A DNA stretch of 54,687 nt from Opitutaceae bacterium. GTDB taxonomy: Bacteria; Verrucomicrobiota; Verrucomicrobiia; Opitutales; Opitutaceae. Positions within the stretch are counted from its first letter, which is position 1. Each line of letters starts with the position of its first letter. Of the stretch, positions 33,256 through 42,606 are shown piece by piece. The notes under the pieces were generated by a model, which saw only the letters and a program-made list of their open reading frames with translations, was not told the origin of the DNA and ran no database searches. Both the position numbers and the translations under genes were made by a program. The stretch is taken from contig JADJZJ010000025.1 in the NCBI GenBank assembly GCA_016715765.1, positions 1-54,687 on the forward strand, read 5' to 3'.

Positions 33256-35910
33256 TCAATGCGCCGCGTCGCCGCCCTCGCCGCCGGAGATGGCCGTGAT
33301 GGCGCGACCGTAGAAGAGCGCGTTGCAGAACAACCGGTTGCCGCCGTACCAGAAGCCGCGGAAATTCGGGTCGTCGGCCAAGGCCACCACGGCGCCCTTG
33401 CCGCTGGGGAGGGCGACGGCCGCGGCCGAATGGGCGAGGGCCCGCTGGTTCGCCGCCGACACGTAGCCGCTCAGGAGCGGCGTCGCGGTGTAAACCGCGG
33501 GCGTCTCATAGGGCGACTTCGCACGCTGCAGGATCAGGGTGTGCGTGCGGCAGAGCGCCAGCCGGCCGCGGGTGAAGCCATAGCCGAGCGGATGCGTCGG
33601 ATCGACCGACACCTCCAGGATCGCGCCGGCCACGCGCTTCAGGGCCTCGCGCTCGGCGGCACTGCCGTAGGGTTGACGGTCGGACTCCGCCTTCGCCGGA
33701 CCGGCGGGGGCGGCGCCCGCGGCGGCCGGGGGAGTTTCGGCGGGCTTGATCTCGAGTCCCGCCAGTTCCTTCTTCGCCGCCCATTGCACGGCCTTGCCCG
33801 CCAGCACGAGCGTGCCGCCCTGGCGCACCCAGGATTTCAGCGCGGTGACGGTGGCGTCGCTGACCGTGTCGGCGTAGGCGCCGTTGCCGAAGACGATGAC
33901 ATTGTAGCGGCCGAGGTCGGCGCCACCCAGCTGCGCCACATCGAGGAGCGTGGGGGTAAGCCCGACGCGCTGATCGAGCAGGTGCCAGGCGGCGCCGATT
34001 TCCTGCGGCTCCACGCCCTGCCCGGTGATGAGCGCGACCTTGGGCATGGCCAGCGGCACGAACGAGGAACTGCCCAGGTCCACGCCGGCGGGCGTGAGCC
34101 CGGTGGCGCAGCCGTAGACCGTGACGGCATCCTCGCGCACAATGCGGTCGATGATGTCACGGATGGTCCCGGCCTGGTCGGGTTGCATGCCCACGGGCAC
34201 CAGCACGGCGCCGGGCGCGAGCTTGGCGCGGGTGCCGTCGGCGGCCACCAGCTCGATGGGGTCGCCGGTCAATCCCTTCACCGCAATGCCGGCCTGCTGC
34301 AGACGCAGCAGCGCCCGCGGGGCATAGTAACCATCCCAGTTGAACAGATAGGCATAGGTACTGTGCCCGCCCACGAGGGTACCGGTCGGAAACGCCGGGG
34401 CTGCGGATGGCACGTCGCCCGCCTCCGGCGCGCGCTCCAGCGCGGCGAAGGGGAGATTGTACGCCAGCGGGAGGGTCCAGGCGGACACATCGTAGAAGAC
34501 ATTGTCCTTAAACTCGGTGCGCTGGATGAACATCTCGTTCAGCAGGCGGTACTGGGGCTGGTCAACGAGGACGGTCCACGCGGCCCCGGGCCTGAAGGTG
34601 TGGCCGCCCGCCGTGACGTCCGCCTTGAGCGGACGCACCTCGATGCGATGCCGCGCGAGCAGGTCGCGCAACGCCCAGGCGCGGGCCGGGTCGCCGTCGT
34701 CGCCAAAGACATAGGCGCGCACCTTGGACTGCGCCGCGAGCTCCGCGGTCGTGCGCGCAAAATCCCGCTGGAGGGCCAGCAGTTCGGGACGCAGGGCCAG
34801 GGCCGCCTCCAGCGAGCTGAAGGAAGTCAGCACCTGGTTGCGGATCGTGAAGGGGAAATCCAGCCGGCCGTTGTGGGTCTCCTGGGCGTGGCCGCGCGAG
34901 CTGGCCTGCTCGAAGAGGATGCCGATGGTGCCGTGCAGGTCGGGGTAGGTGGAACCCTTGCCGGGATAAAAGTCGTCGAAATTCTGCTCGCTGAAATAGA
35001 ACACCCCGCGGCCGTCGAGGGCCTTCTGGTGGAACGCGGCGACCCGGTGCGTGAGCTCGATGACCCGTTCGGGCGAACTGGGGTTGTTCCGGTCCGGCGC
35101 CCCGGGCTGGAAAAAGTAGGTGTGGTTCGAGCCCATCTCGTGGTGATCGGTGAGCAGGTTCGGGCGCCAGCGATGAAAGAGCTCGGCGCGGGCCTGCGCC
35201 TCGGGATGCACGAGCGGCAGCCAGTCGCGGTTCGGGTCGAACCAGTAGTGGTTGAACCGGCCGCGCGGCCAGGCCTCGTTGTGCTCGCGGTCCGCCGGAT
35301 CGGCCGAGGGTGCGCTGAGCGAGCGGTGCTGGTTGAACCACTGGGCGGCCCGGTCGCCGCCGTCGGGATTGCGCTGGGCCTCGATGAGGATCACGGCCTG
35401 GCGCAGCATGGTTTCGATCGCCGGCCCGCGGGCCGCCGCGAGATGATAGGCCACCAGCACCATGGCGTTCACGCCGCTGGGCTCGTTGCCATGGATGCTG
35501 TAGCCCAGGTCCACCACGACCGGCATGGACTTCAGGTCGGCCGGGGCCGACTGCGCCGGATCGGACAGGGCCAGGTGCGCGTGCCGGATTTTCTCCAGGT
35601 TCCGCAGGTGCTCGGGCGCCGTGATCGTGAGGAGGATGAGGGGCTTGCGCTCGTGGGTGCGGCCCATGATCTCGAACTTCACGCGCTCCGGGGCCGCGGC
35701 GGCCACGGCCTGCAGATAGGCGCCCACCTGCTCGCTGTGCAGATGCCACTCGCCCACCTCCCAGCCGAAAAACTGCCCGGGCGTCGGCACCTTGGGATCA
35801 TAGGCCGTGCCGGCCGGGAGATAGTAACCGGGCGCCGGGCCGCCCCGCAGGACGGGCAGCAGCAGACAGAGCATGGCCAGGAGCAACGCGGGGGATCGGC
35901 GTGAAGGCAT
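33256..35910 (-). CDS. Secreted M14-family zinc carboxypeptidase-like protein
   Basis: The ATG at 35910 (MPSRRSPALLLAMLCLLLPV) gives a signal peptide and 884 residues. The peptidase_M14 domain fills the first half: the zinc motif GYSIHGNEPSG (His140, Glu143), EAQRNPDGGDRAAQW, FDPNRDW, a further His in LLTDHHEMGSNHTYFF, and a candidate catalytic Glu region around ILFEQASSRGHAQE. The C-terminal half (ALITGQGVEPQEIGAAWHLL, RYNVIVFGNGAY) resembles the class I glutamine amidotransferase-like domain often appended to these large bacterial M14 proteins. It probably trims peptides or peptide-linked substrates in the periplasm. Its TGA overlaps a possible TTG start of the esterase gene downstream. Transcription starts from a 388-base divergent gap. 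Confidence 0.9.
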   Translation of the reverse strand: MPSRRSPALLLAMLCLLLPVLRGGPAPGYYLPAGTAYDPKVPTPGQFFGWEVGEWHLHSEQVGAYLQAVAAAAPERVKFEIMGRTHERKPLILLTITAPEHLRNLEKIRHAHLALSDPAQSAPADLKSMPVVVDLGYSIHGNEPSGVNAMVLVAYHLAAARGPAIETMLRQAVILIEAQRNPDGGDRAAQWFNQHRSLSAPSADPADREHNEAWPRGRFNHYWFDPNRDWLPLVHPEAQARAELFHRWRPNLLTDHHEMGSNHTYFFQPGAPDRNNPSSPERVIELTHRVAAFHQKALDGRGVFYFSEQNFDDFYPGKGSTYPDLHGTIGILFEQASSRGHAQETHNGRLDFPFTIRNQVLTSFSSLEAALALRPELLALQRDFARTTAELAAQSKVRAYVFGDDGDPARAWALRDLLARHRIEVRPLKADVTAGGHTFRPGAAWTVLVDQPQYRLLNEMFIQRTEFKDNVFYDVSAWTLPLAYNLPFAALERAPEAGDVPSAAPAFPTGTLVGGHSTYAYLFNWDGYYAPRALLRLQQAGIAVKGLTGDPIELVAADGTRAKLAPGAVLVPVGMQPDQAGTIRDIIDRIVREDAVTVYGCATGLTPAGVDLGSSSFVPLAMPKVALITGQGVEPQEIGAAWHLLDQRVGLTPTLLDVAQLGGADLGRYNVIVFGNGAYADTVSDATVTALKSWVRQGGTLVLAGKAVQWAAKKELAGLEIKPAETPPAAAGAAPAGPAKAESDRQPYGSAAEREALKRVAGAILEVSVDPTHPLGYGFTRGRLALCRTHTLILQRAKSPYETPAVYTATPLLSGYVSAANQRALAHSAAAVALPSGKGAVVALADDPNFRGFWYGGNRLFCNALFYGRAITAISGGEGGDAAH

Positions 35911-36077
35911 GCGCGCAGGAATGGGCACCTTTCGACTCCGCGCCAAACCCAAATCTTGGGGTAGGTCTACGTAATGCCACCTGATGCCGTCCGCCGGAAA
36001 CCACGGCGATGCGCGTACTGCTCCGCGGTGCCTTGCGTACGAAACCTGGCGCGGGAAGGGACCAGGCGAATCCTTGG

Positions 36078-36146
36078 CCGCGGATCACGCGGATAGTCGC
36101 GGATAAGACCTCCGTCATCCGCGTCTATCCGCGTAATCCGCGGGAA
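36078..36146. repeat. Family C palindromic repeat, copy 3
   Basis: The arms are ccgcggatcacgcggatagt and a complement ending ccgcgtaatccgcgggaaa. The inner part cctccgtcatccgcgtctat differs most from the other copies. Confidence 0.91.
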
Positions 36147-36282
36147 AGCCCGCATTCGGAAACAGGGTGCATCATAAGTTATTCCTGCCTTCCTGAGTTT
36201 CCCATTGGTTTTCCAGGCGCTGATTTACGTGTGGAAGTGGTTTGCCTTCCGCGGGTCACCGGCTTAAATTGGTCAACCAAAG

Positions 36283-36290
36283 AAAGGAGG
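36283..36290 (+). promoter_or_regulatory. Strong Shine-Dalgarno sequence of the cytochrome c gene
   Basis: The sequence aaaggagg lies 8 bases before the ATG at 36299. It decides that start over the upstream in-frame codons of the same reading frame. Confidence 0.8.
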
Positions 36291-36298
36291 ATCATACG

Positions 36299-36766
36299 AT
36301 GAAAACTTCACTCGTGGTTCCTGCGAAGTTGGGCCTGGCCGGAGCCGCAGCGCTCTTCGTGCTGTTGGTGGGATGCAGCGATCCGAAATCGGGCACCGGA
36401 TTCCGTCTGCCCGACGGCGAAGTCGGCGCCGGTCGCGAAGCCTTCGTGCGCCTGAACTGTCATTTGTGCCACACGGTGTCCGGGGAGAAGTTTGCCACCG
36501 CGCCCGTGGCCGGCGTGATTGTGGTGCCGCTCGGCGGCGAGGTGGTCCGCGTCAAGACCTACGGCCAGCTGGTGACCTCGATCATCAATCCGCAGCACAT
36601 CGTCAGTCCCAACTACAAGGGGAAATATACCGACGCCGCGGGCAAGTCGCTCATGCCCGATTACAACCAGGGCATGACGGTGGACGAGCTGATCAACCTC
36701 GTCGCGTACCTGCAGTCGCGCTACAAGCTCAAGCTGCCGGATCCCGCCTACCCGATGGGAATGTAG
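36299..36766 (+). CDS. Lipoprotein c-type cytochrome
   Basis: The start at 36299 is fixed by aaaggagg 8 bases upstream and gives MKTSLVVPAKLGLAGAAALF followed by a lipobox VLLVGC (Cys26 lipidated). The single haem motif is CHLCH (Cys54, Cys57, His58), and the distal Met ligand is probably in SLMPDYNQGMT. The C-terminal helix (TVDELINLVAYLQSRYKL) is the usual cytochrome c end. With 155 residues it is a mono-haem class I cytochrome tethered to a membrane facing the periplasm, where it would carry electrons. Between the haem motif and the Met lies an insertion with TYGQLVTSIINPQHIVSPNY, a segment I associate with mono-haem cytochromes accompanying oxidoreductases. No partner enzyme is adjacent; it is a single gene. 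Confidence 0.88.
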   Translation: MKTSLVVPAKLGLAGAAALFVLLVGCSDPKSGTGFRLPDGEVGAGREAFVRLNCHLCHTVSGEKFATAPVAGVIVVPLGGEVVRVKTYGQLVTSIINPQHIVSPNYKGKYTDAAGKSLMPDYNQGMTVDELINLVAYLQSRYKLKLPDPAYPMGM

Positions 36767-36797
36767 GGGGGTGCGCCGACTGGGCAGTGACGACGCT

Positions 36798-36880
36798 CCG
36801 GTGTAGCTGCGAGCGTGAGCGAGTGGAGTATTGGCGTACGCAGCGTATAAGCCACTCGCTCACGCTCGTAGCCACACCGG
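36798..36880. repeat. Family F palindromic repeat, copy 1
   Basis: The arms are gtgtagctgcgagcgtgagc plus gagtgga and the complement cactcgctcacgctcgtagc plus cacaccgg. It sits just after the cytochrome c gene. Copy 2 is at 38390-38464, flanking the DUF3300 gene on its other side. Confidence 0.92.
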
Positions 36881-37004
36881 TTCCACCCACACTCACTCAG
36901 TTCCCCCGCGCACAATATCGCGGAACACCGGCCGCCCTACCCTTTCTCAGGTATGAATAAAGCCGTCACCAACGGCGTCCCATCAGGCAGACCCCCTCCC
37001 CGCC

Positions 37005-38333
37005 ATGAAAACCCCGATCCTTCCCTTCCTGAGCCTTGTCTGCCTGGCCATGGGTAACCCGGCGGAGGCTGAAGAGTCCGAATTGCCCAACCGGTTGCCC
37101 CGTGACCAGATCGAGATCCTCGTCGGTCCCATCGCCCTCTATCCCGACGCCCTGGTCGCGCTGATTTTGCCCGCCTCGACCCGGCCCTCCGACATCGTGC
37201 TGGCCGCGCGCTTTCTCGAACGCGACGGGGATCCCGACTCCCTGGCCTCGCAACCCTGGGAGGACAGCGTGAAATCCCTCTGCCGCTACCCCGAGGTCAT
37301 CACCTACCTCGATGAAAACCTGGCCTGGACCCAGAGCCTGGGCGACTGCTTCCTCCTGCAGCCGGTTGAGGTCATGGATGCGATCCAGGTCGTGCGCGCC
37401 CGGGCCCGCGCCAAGGGCCTGCTGGCCGACACCGACGAACAGAGCGTGGTCGTGGAGGATGGCGAAATCCGCATCGTCCCGGCCCGCCCCACGGTGATCT
37501 ACGTGCCGCGCTACGATCCCGACTACCTCTATATCACCGAAGCCTGGTATCCCGGACCCTTCCTGTCCTTCGGCATCGGCTACAGCATCGGCGCGTGGCT
37601 GAGCTACGATTGCGACTGGCGATACCACCGCGTGCGCATCGTGCAGCGCGCCCCCGCCTGGTATCACCAGCCCAACTGGCGCACGCGTCCGGTTTACCAC
37701 CAGGGTGGCAATCACGTGAGGGACTGGTCCGCCTCCCGCCCGGCCCCGCGTTATCACCGCAGCAACGGCACGCCCTCCAGCCCCGTGCTGCGTCCGACTC
37801 ACGGCTGGACCGGCCCCAACCGCACCCGCGTGGATTCACCGGATCGCCGCCGGACTCATGACCGTCCGCCGGGAACGAACCCCCGGCCCCAGGTCACCCC
37901 GAATCAACCCGGCTTCGTGCAAAGCAACGTGTCCACGTCGCCGCAGCCCCGGCCGCGAATCAACAACCGCGAGAATCGCGATCCCGGTTCCCGGCCCGAC
38001 CATAACCGGCCCGGCCACCGGCCGCCCGGTAACAATCAGCCCAATGTGACCAACGCCACGCCGGCTTACACCGCCCCCGGCCTGTCCATTCCGGTCACGC
38101 CGCAGCCGACGACGGTATACCGTCCGCCTTCCAGCAATAATCACCCTCCGCGTTCGGAGCGGCGCAATGATGGCGCAGGCCCCGCGCCGCGCGAACGCGT
38201 CACCGCCGACGCTCCCCGCGTCCACGCCCCGGGCCCGCCGCCGGGCCCGCCGAGGGCGTCGACCGGTCCGGTGCGCGCGAAGATCGCCGTCCGTCCGGCA
38301 AGCCCGCCGGCCGCGATCCGAATCCGGAAATAG
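37005..38333 (+). CDS. DUF3300 domain protein, secreted
   Basis: This 442-residue protein opens with a signal peptide (MKTPILPFLSLVCLAMGNPA, cleavage near AEA). The DUF3300 core follows: LPRDQIEILVGPIALYPDAL, ALILPASTRPSDIVLAARFL, WEDSVKSLCRYPEVITYLDE and VQVVRARA-like QVVRARARAKGLL. A YVPRYDPDYLYI segment then leads to a Pro/Arg/Asn-rich, low-complexity C-terminal 200 residues (for example RPDHNRPGHRPPGNNQPNV), probably unstructured. The function of DUF3300 proteins is not established. The gene is bracketed by two copies of family F repeats and is monocistronic. Confidence 0.9.
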   Translation: MKTPILPFLSLVCLAMGNPAEAEESELPNRLPRDQIEILVGPIALYPDALVALILPASTRPSDIVLAARFLERDGDPDSLASQPWEDSVKSLCRYPEVITYLDENLAWTQSLGDCFLLQPVEVMDAIQVVRARARAKGLLADTDEQSVVVEDGEIRIVPARPTVIYVPRYDPDYLYITEAWYPGPFLSFGIGYSIGAWLSYDCDWRYHRVRIVQRAPAWYHQPNWRTRPVYHQGGNHVRDWSASRPAPRYHRSNGTPSSPVLRPTHGWTGPNRTRVDSPDRRRTHDRPPGTNPRPQVTPNQPGFVQSNVSTSPQPRPRINNRENRDPGSRPDHNRPGHRPPGNNQPNVTNATPAYTAPGLSIPVTPQPTTVYRPPSSNNHPPRSERRNDGAGPAPRERVTADAPRVHAPGPPPGPPRASTGPVRAKIAVRPASPPAAIRIRK

Positions 38334-38341
38334 AATAGGCG

Positions 38342-38360
38342 TGTGAATTAACCATTCACA
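38342..38360 (+). terminator. Weak hairpin after the DUF3300 gene
   Basis: tgtgaat and attcaca form a 7-bp stem with a 5-base loop 9 bases after the stop codon. There is no U-run, so a terminator function is only possible. Confidence 0.3.
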
Positions 38361-38389
38361 TACCAACGGCCTAATCCATTTGGACATTA

Positions 38390-38464
38390 GGTAGCTACGA
38401 GCGTGAGCGAGTGGACCACACGCTGCGTACGCCCAAACTCCACTCGCTCACGCTCGTAGCTACC
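38390..38464. repeat. Family F palindromic repeat, copy 2
   Basis: The arms are ggtagctacgagcgtgagcg and the complement ending cacgctcgtagctacc, with the inner cacacgctgcgtacgcc related to copy 1 in inverse orientation. Confidence 0.94.
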
Positions 38465-38542
38465 CTTGATGGATAGGGGTTTGATGAGACCTCCCAGCAC
38501 TGTTCCGGCAGGTGCCGCGACCGCCGCTCGGAAAATCCCGAC

Positions 38543-38616
38543 TTTCCCGCGGATCACGCGGATCGACACGGATGACTGAGGTATTATCCGCGACTATCCG
38601 CGTGATCCGCGGGAAA
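38543..38616. repeat. Family C palindromic repeat, copy 4
   Basis: The arms are tttcccgcggatcacgcgga and the complement ending gtgatccgcgggaaa. The centre ctgaggtattatccgcga matches copy 1 exactly, and similarity continues about 50 bases downstream of both. Confidence 0.93.
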
Positions 38617-38701
38617 TCATTCTCCGGGCACCCGCCAGCGAAAGGTGCCGCACACAAGGACCTAAAGCGGATATTCTAATCCCAGATTGTCATGCTGCGC
38701 C

Positions 38702-38764
38702 CTGCAGGAGCGGCTTTATGCCGCGATGTTGCGCGTACATCGCGGCATAAAGCCGCTCCTACAG
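38702..38764. repeat. Family B palindromic repeat, copy 3
   Basis: The arms are ctgcaggagcggctttatgc and gcataaagccgctcctacag. The TAG stop codon of the nickel-permease-like gene (38761-38759) is inside its right arm. Confidence 0.94.
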
Positions 38765-39451
38765 CCCCAAAAACTGGATCGCCCCACCGGTCAGGGCGAT
38801 CGTGCCGCCGGCGAGGACGTGACTGTAGCGGGCGATGCGATCGGTCGGCAGCCACTTGAGGCCGAGCTGCGCGCCCAGCACGATCGCCATCATCGCCCCG
38901 ATCGTGATGACCGAGAAGGTCACCGCCACCAGCCAGGCGCCGGCCCAACCGCTGGTCGCGGCCGGGTAGATGAAGAGCGGGATCAACGGCTCGCAGGGCC
39001 CAAAGACAAAAATCGCGAACAGGATCCACGGCGTGAGGCTCACTTCCGCGCCGGTCTTCGGGTTGTGCACATGGTCGGAAGCATGGATGCGGATCAGATG
39101 GTCGTGCGTGTGTCCGTCGGGGCCCTTCCGCCCCAGCCGCCACAAGCCCCACGCCGCGTAAAGCGCCCCGAAGGTGATGAGCGCCCAGGCGGCAAGGGTG
39201 CCGCGGGAGGACTCGATCCACTCCAGCCGTTCGAGATTCGCGCCGATGGCGTAGCCGACCATGCCCAGCAGGACCGAACTGGCCACATGCCCGAGGCCGC
39301 AGACGAAGGTGATGGCGGCGGTCTTCGCCAGCGACCAGCCCCGCGCCTTCGCCATCACGATGAACGGGACGTAATGATCCGGTCCGATCACCGTATGGAT
39401 GAACGCCACCGCGGCCGCATTCATCGTGAGGAGCGTGAGTTCGGGGGACAT
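38759..39451 (-). CDS. Nickel/cobalt permease-like membrane protein (NicO/UreH-like)
   Basis: The ATG at 39451 (MSPELTLLTMNAAAVAFIHT) gives 230 residues with about six spans. The first span carries FIHTVIGPDHYVPF (His19, Asp25, His26), the metal-site pattern of NicO/UreH/RcnA-type permeases. A His-rich cytoplasmic loop (GHTHDHLIRIHASDHVHNP) follows after span three, and FAIFVFGPCEPLIPLFIYPA is another conserved polar membrane motif. The group overlaps in annotation with sulfite-exporter/TauE-like proteins. The location directly downstream of the hydrogenase protease gene strongly favours nickel supply for the [NiFe] centre. A family J repeat separates it from hyaD, and its stop codon is provided by a family B repeat. 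Confidence 0.8.
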   Translation of the reverse strand: MSPELTLLTMNAAAVAFIHTVIGPDHYVPFIVMAKARGWSLAKTAAITFVCGLGHVASSVLLGMVGYAIGANLERLEWIESSRGTLAAWALITFGALYAAWGLWRLGRKGPDGHTHDHLIRIHASDHVHNPKTGAEVSLTPWILFAIFVFGPCEPLIPLFIYPAATSGWAGAWLVAVTFSVITIGAMMAIVLGAQLGLKWLPTDRIARYSHVLAGGTIALTGGAIQFLGL

Positions 39452-39459
39452 GGGATCGA

Positions 39460-39586
39460 ATCTTTCTCTTTCTCTTAATCTTTCTCTTTCGTCAGAGTCC
39501 ACCCCTCAAATCGTTCTCGATTCGTAGCGCTCGGGCGCCGCGTTTCCAAAACGAGAACGAGAACGAGAAAGATTAAGAGAAAGATC
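39460..39586. repeat. Family J inverted repeat (pyrimidine/purine arms)
   Basis: The left arm atctttctctttctcttaat with ctttctctttcgt pairs with the right arm acgagaacgagaacgagaaa with gattaagagaaagat. It lies between hyaD and the permease gene, touching the hyaD stop at 39585-39587. Confidence 0.9.
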
Positions 39587-40100
39587 AGACCAGCCGGTGG
39601 GTCAACGCCACGACCGCGTTCACGACCTCGGGAATCGCGGCGGATACCGCGGGCGATAGGTCGAGGCACATCGGGTTCACCTCCTCGACCGAGATCGTGA
39701 AGAGGTGGATCTCGGGGAACTGCCCGAGGAGCGCCGCCGCGGCAAAGAGGTCGCGCAGACCGAAGTCGTGGGCGGAGAGTCCGACAGGAATGTTCGCGAC
39801 GCAGGCCGGCCGCACCAGCGCGACGGTGCCGGCCGGCTGGCCGTCGCGGGTGGCGTCGATCATCACGACGGTGGGCGCGCGGGCGATGGACTCGAGGAGG
39901 TTGATCCCGCCCGTGCCGCCGTCGAGCAGCTGCACCTTGGGCGGGAGCGCCTCGGTCTCAAGGGTGCGGAGGACGTGGATGCCCACGCCCTCGTCACCCA
40001 TGAGGATGTTGCCGACGCCGATGACGAGCACCTGGCACCGGTCCGTCTCGGCGATGGAACCGGTGCCGCCCACGAGATCGAGATCGGCCGCCTGGATCAT
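39585..40100 (-). CDS. hyaD: Hydrogenase maturation endopeptidase HyaD/HupD
   Basis: The ATG at 40100 gives 171 residues (MIQAADLDLVGGTGSIAETD). The family motif VLVIGVGNILMGDEGVGIHV contains Glu37; Asp82 in VVMIDATRDG and His111 in GLSAHDFGL complete the nickel-sensing ligand set known from E. coli HybD (Glu16, Asp62, His93). The protease checks for inserted nickel and then removes the C-terminal peptide from the large subunit. The target here should be HyaB, which ends with the required 18-residue tail after His556. The start overlaps the hyaC stop by four bases (ATGA), so it is translationally coupled as the fourth gene of hyaABCD. The start codon lacks a clear Shine-Dalgarno, consistent with coupling. 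Confidence 0.93.
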   Translation of the reverse strand: MIQAADLDLVGGTGSIAETDRCQVLVIGVGNILMGDEGVGIHVLRTLETEALPPKVQLLDGGTGGINLLESIARAPTVVMIDATRDGQPAGTVALVRPACVANIPVGLSAHDFGLRDLFAAAALLGQFPEIHLFTISVEEVNPMCLDLSPAVSAAIPEVVNAVVALTHRLV

Positions 40101-40867
40101 ATCACGGGTCCCGCCTTGTCGTCGGCCTCCCGCGCCTTGGCCCCGCCGAACCACGACTTGCCGTCAGGCGACTTGAGGGCGCTGGACGGAAGGAACTTCC
40201 ACCCGCCGGCCATCGACGACAGGACCCCGTGGCCCTCCACGTAGTCATGGTAGAACACCAGGTAGACGTGGATCAGCGTGAACAGGATGAAGAACCACGT
40301 CGCGAGGTGGTGCCAGAAGTGCAGCCCGGCGTCGCCGCCGAAGAGCGGCGTCATCCAGGTGAACAGGTGCGGGAACCACGCGTCGCTCATGTTGGCGTAC
40401 ATCGCGAAGCCGCTCGCCACCTGGAAGAGGAAGACGAGGAACATCACGAAGTACGTGAGGTAGGCCAGGGCGTTGTGGCCGACCGCGAGGAGCGGCCGGT
40501 TGGACGACTGGAGGATGTCCACCTTCAGCACGGACATGACCTCGCGGAACTGCGCGAGCCGCAACGGCAGGAAGTTCTTCCAGTCGGCGTACTGGTTGCC
40601 GACGAAGCCCCAGTAGATGCGGAACGCGAAGTTGAAGACGAAGACGTAGGCCGTCACGAAGTGGATGAACCGGGTGGTGCCGAACCAGTAGCTGAACGAC
40701 GCCTCGCTCGCCGTGTTGATCGCGGGCGGGTTGGCGATGATGAAGCCCGTGACCGTGAGGACGAGGATGCAGAGGGCGTTCAGCCAGTGGTAGAACCGGA
40801 CCGGGAGTTCCCAGACGTAGACGCGCTGGAAGCCGGGGGCGCCGGCGGAGGATGCGGTGGCGTGCAT
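40097..40867 (-). CDS. hyaC: [NiFe]-hydrogenase cytochrome b subunit HyaC/HupC
   Basis: The 256-residue protein has four main membrane spans (for example LNALCILVLTVTGFIIANPP, RFIHFVTAYVFVFNFAFRIY, ALAYLTYFVMFLVFLFQVAS and HHLATWFFILFTLIHVYLVF). Candidate haem-ligating histidines include His27 in RFYHWLN and others in RFIHF, FWHHLATW and VYLVFYHDY. It passes electrons from the periplasmic small subunit to the quinone pool and anchors the complex. The start is supported by gaaggaggc, which overlaps the hyaB stop, with 11 bases between the genes; its own TGA overlaps the hyaD start. This gene makes the enzyme a respiratory uptake hydrogenase rather than a soluble one. Confidence 0.95.
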   Translation of the reverse strand: MHATASSAGAPGFQRVYVWELPVRFYHWLNALCILVLTVTGFIIANPPAINTASEASFSYWFGTTRFIHFVTAYVFVFNFAFRIYWGFVGNQYADWKNFLPLRLAQFREVMSVLKVDILQSSNRPLLAVGHNALAYLTYFVMFLVFLFQVASGFAMYANMSDAWFPHLFTWMTPLFGGDAGLHFWHHLATWFFILFTLIHVYLVFYHDYVEGHGVLSSMAGGWKFLPSSALKSPDGKSWFGGAKAREADDKAGPVI

Positions 40868-40871
40868 GGTC

Positions 40872-40878
40872 GCCTCCT

Positions 40879-40880
<2 letters not shown>
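40872..40880 (-). promoter_or_regulatory. Shine-Dalgarno of hyaC overlapping the hyaB stop
   Basis: On the minus strand this reads gaaggaggc, 4 to 5 bases before the hyaC ATG, and it includes part of the hyaB TGA. This argues for coupled translation of hyaB and hyaC. Confidence 0.75.
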
Positions 40881-42603
<1,723 letters not shown>

Positions 42604-42606
42604 GGC

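Larger units (their letters stand above)
35911..36298. other. Divergent intergenic region with a family C element
   Basis: The gap separates the M14 gene (minus) and the cytochrome c gene (plus) and contains the family C repeat at 36078-36146. Nothing else resembling a gene is present. Promoters for both genes are expected here but no boxes are clear. Confidence 0.6.
38334..38758. other. Convergent intergenic region packed with three repeat families
   Basis: Between the ends of the DUF3300 gene and the nickel-permease-like gene there is no gene. It holds a small hairpin right after the DUF3300 stop (tgtgaat/attcaca, 38342-38360) and then family F (38390-38464), family C (38543-38616) and family B (38702-38764) in a row. 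Confidence 0.75.

Noticed and set aside
38390..38764. CRISPR-like array, because several repeats follow each other
   Set aside because: The repeats belong to different families, are inverted repeats and are not regularly spaced direct repeats, and no cas genes are present.
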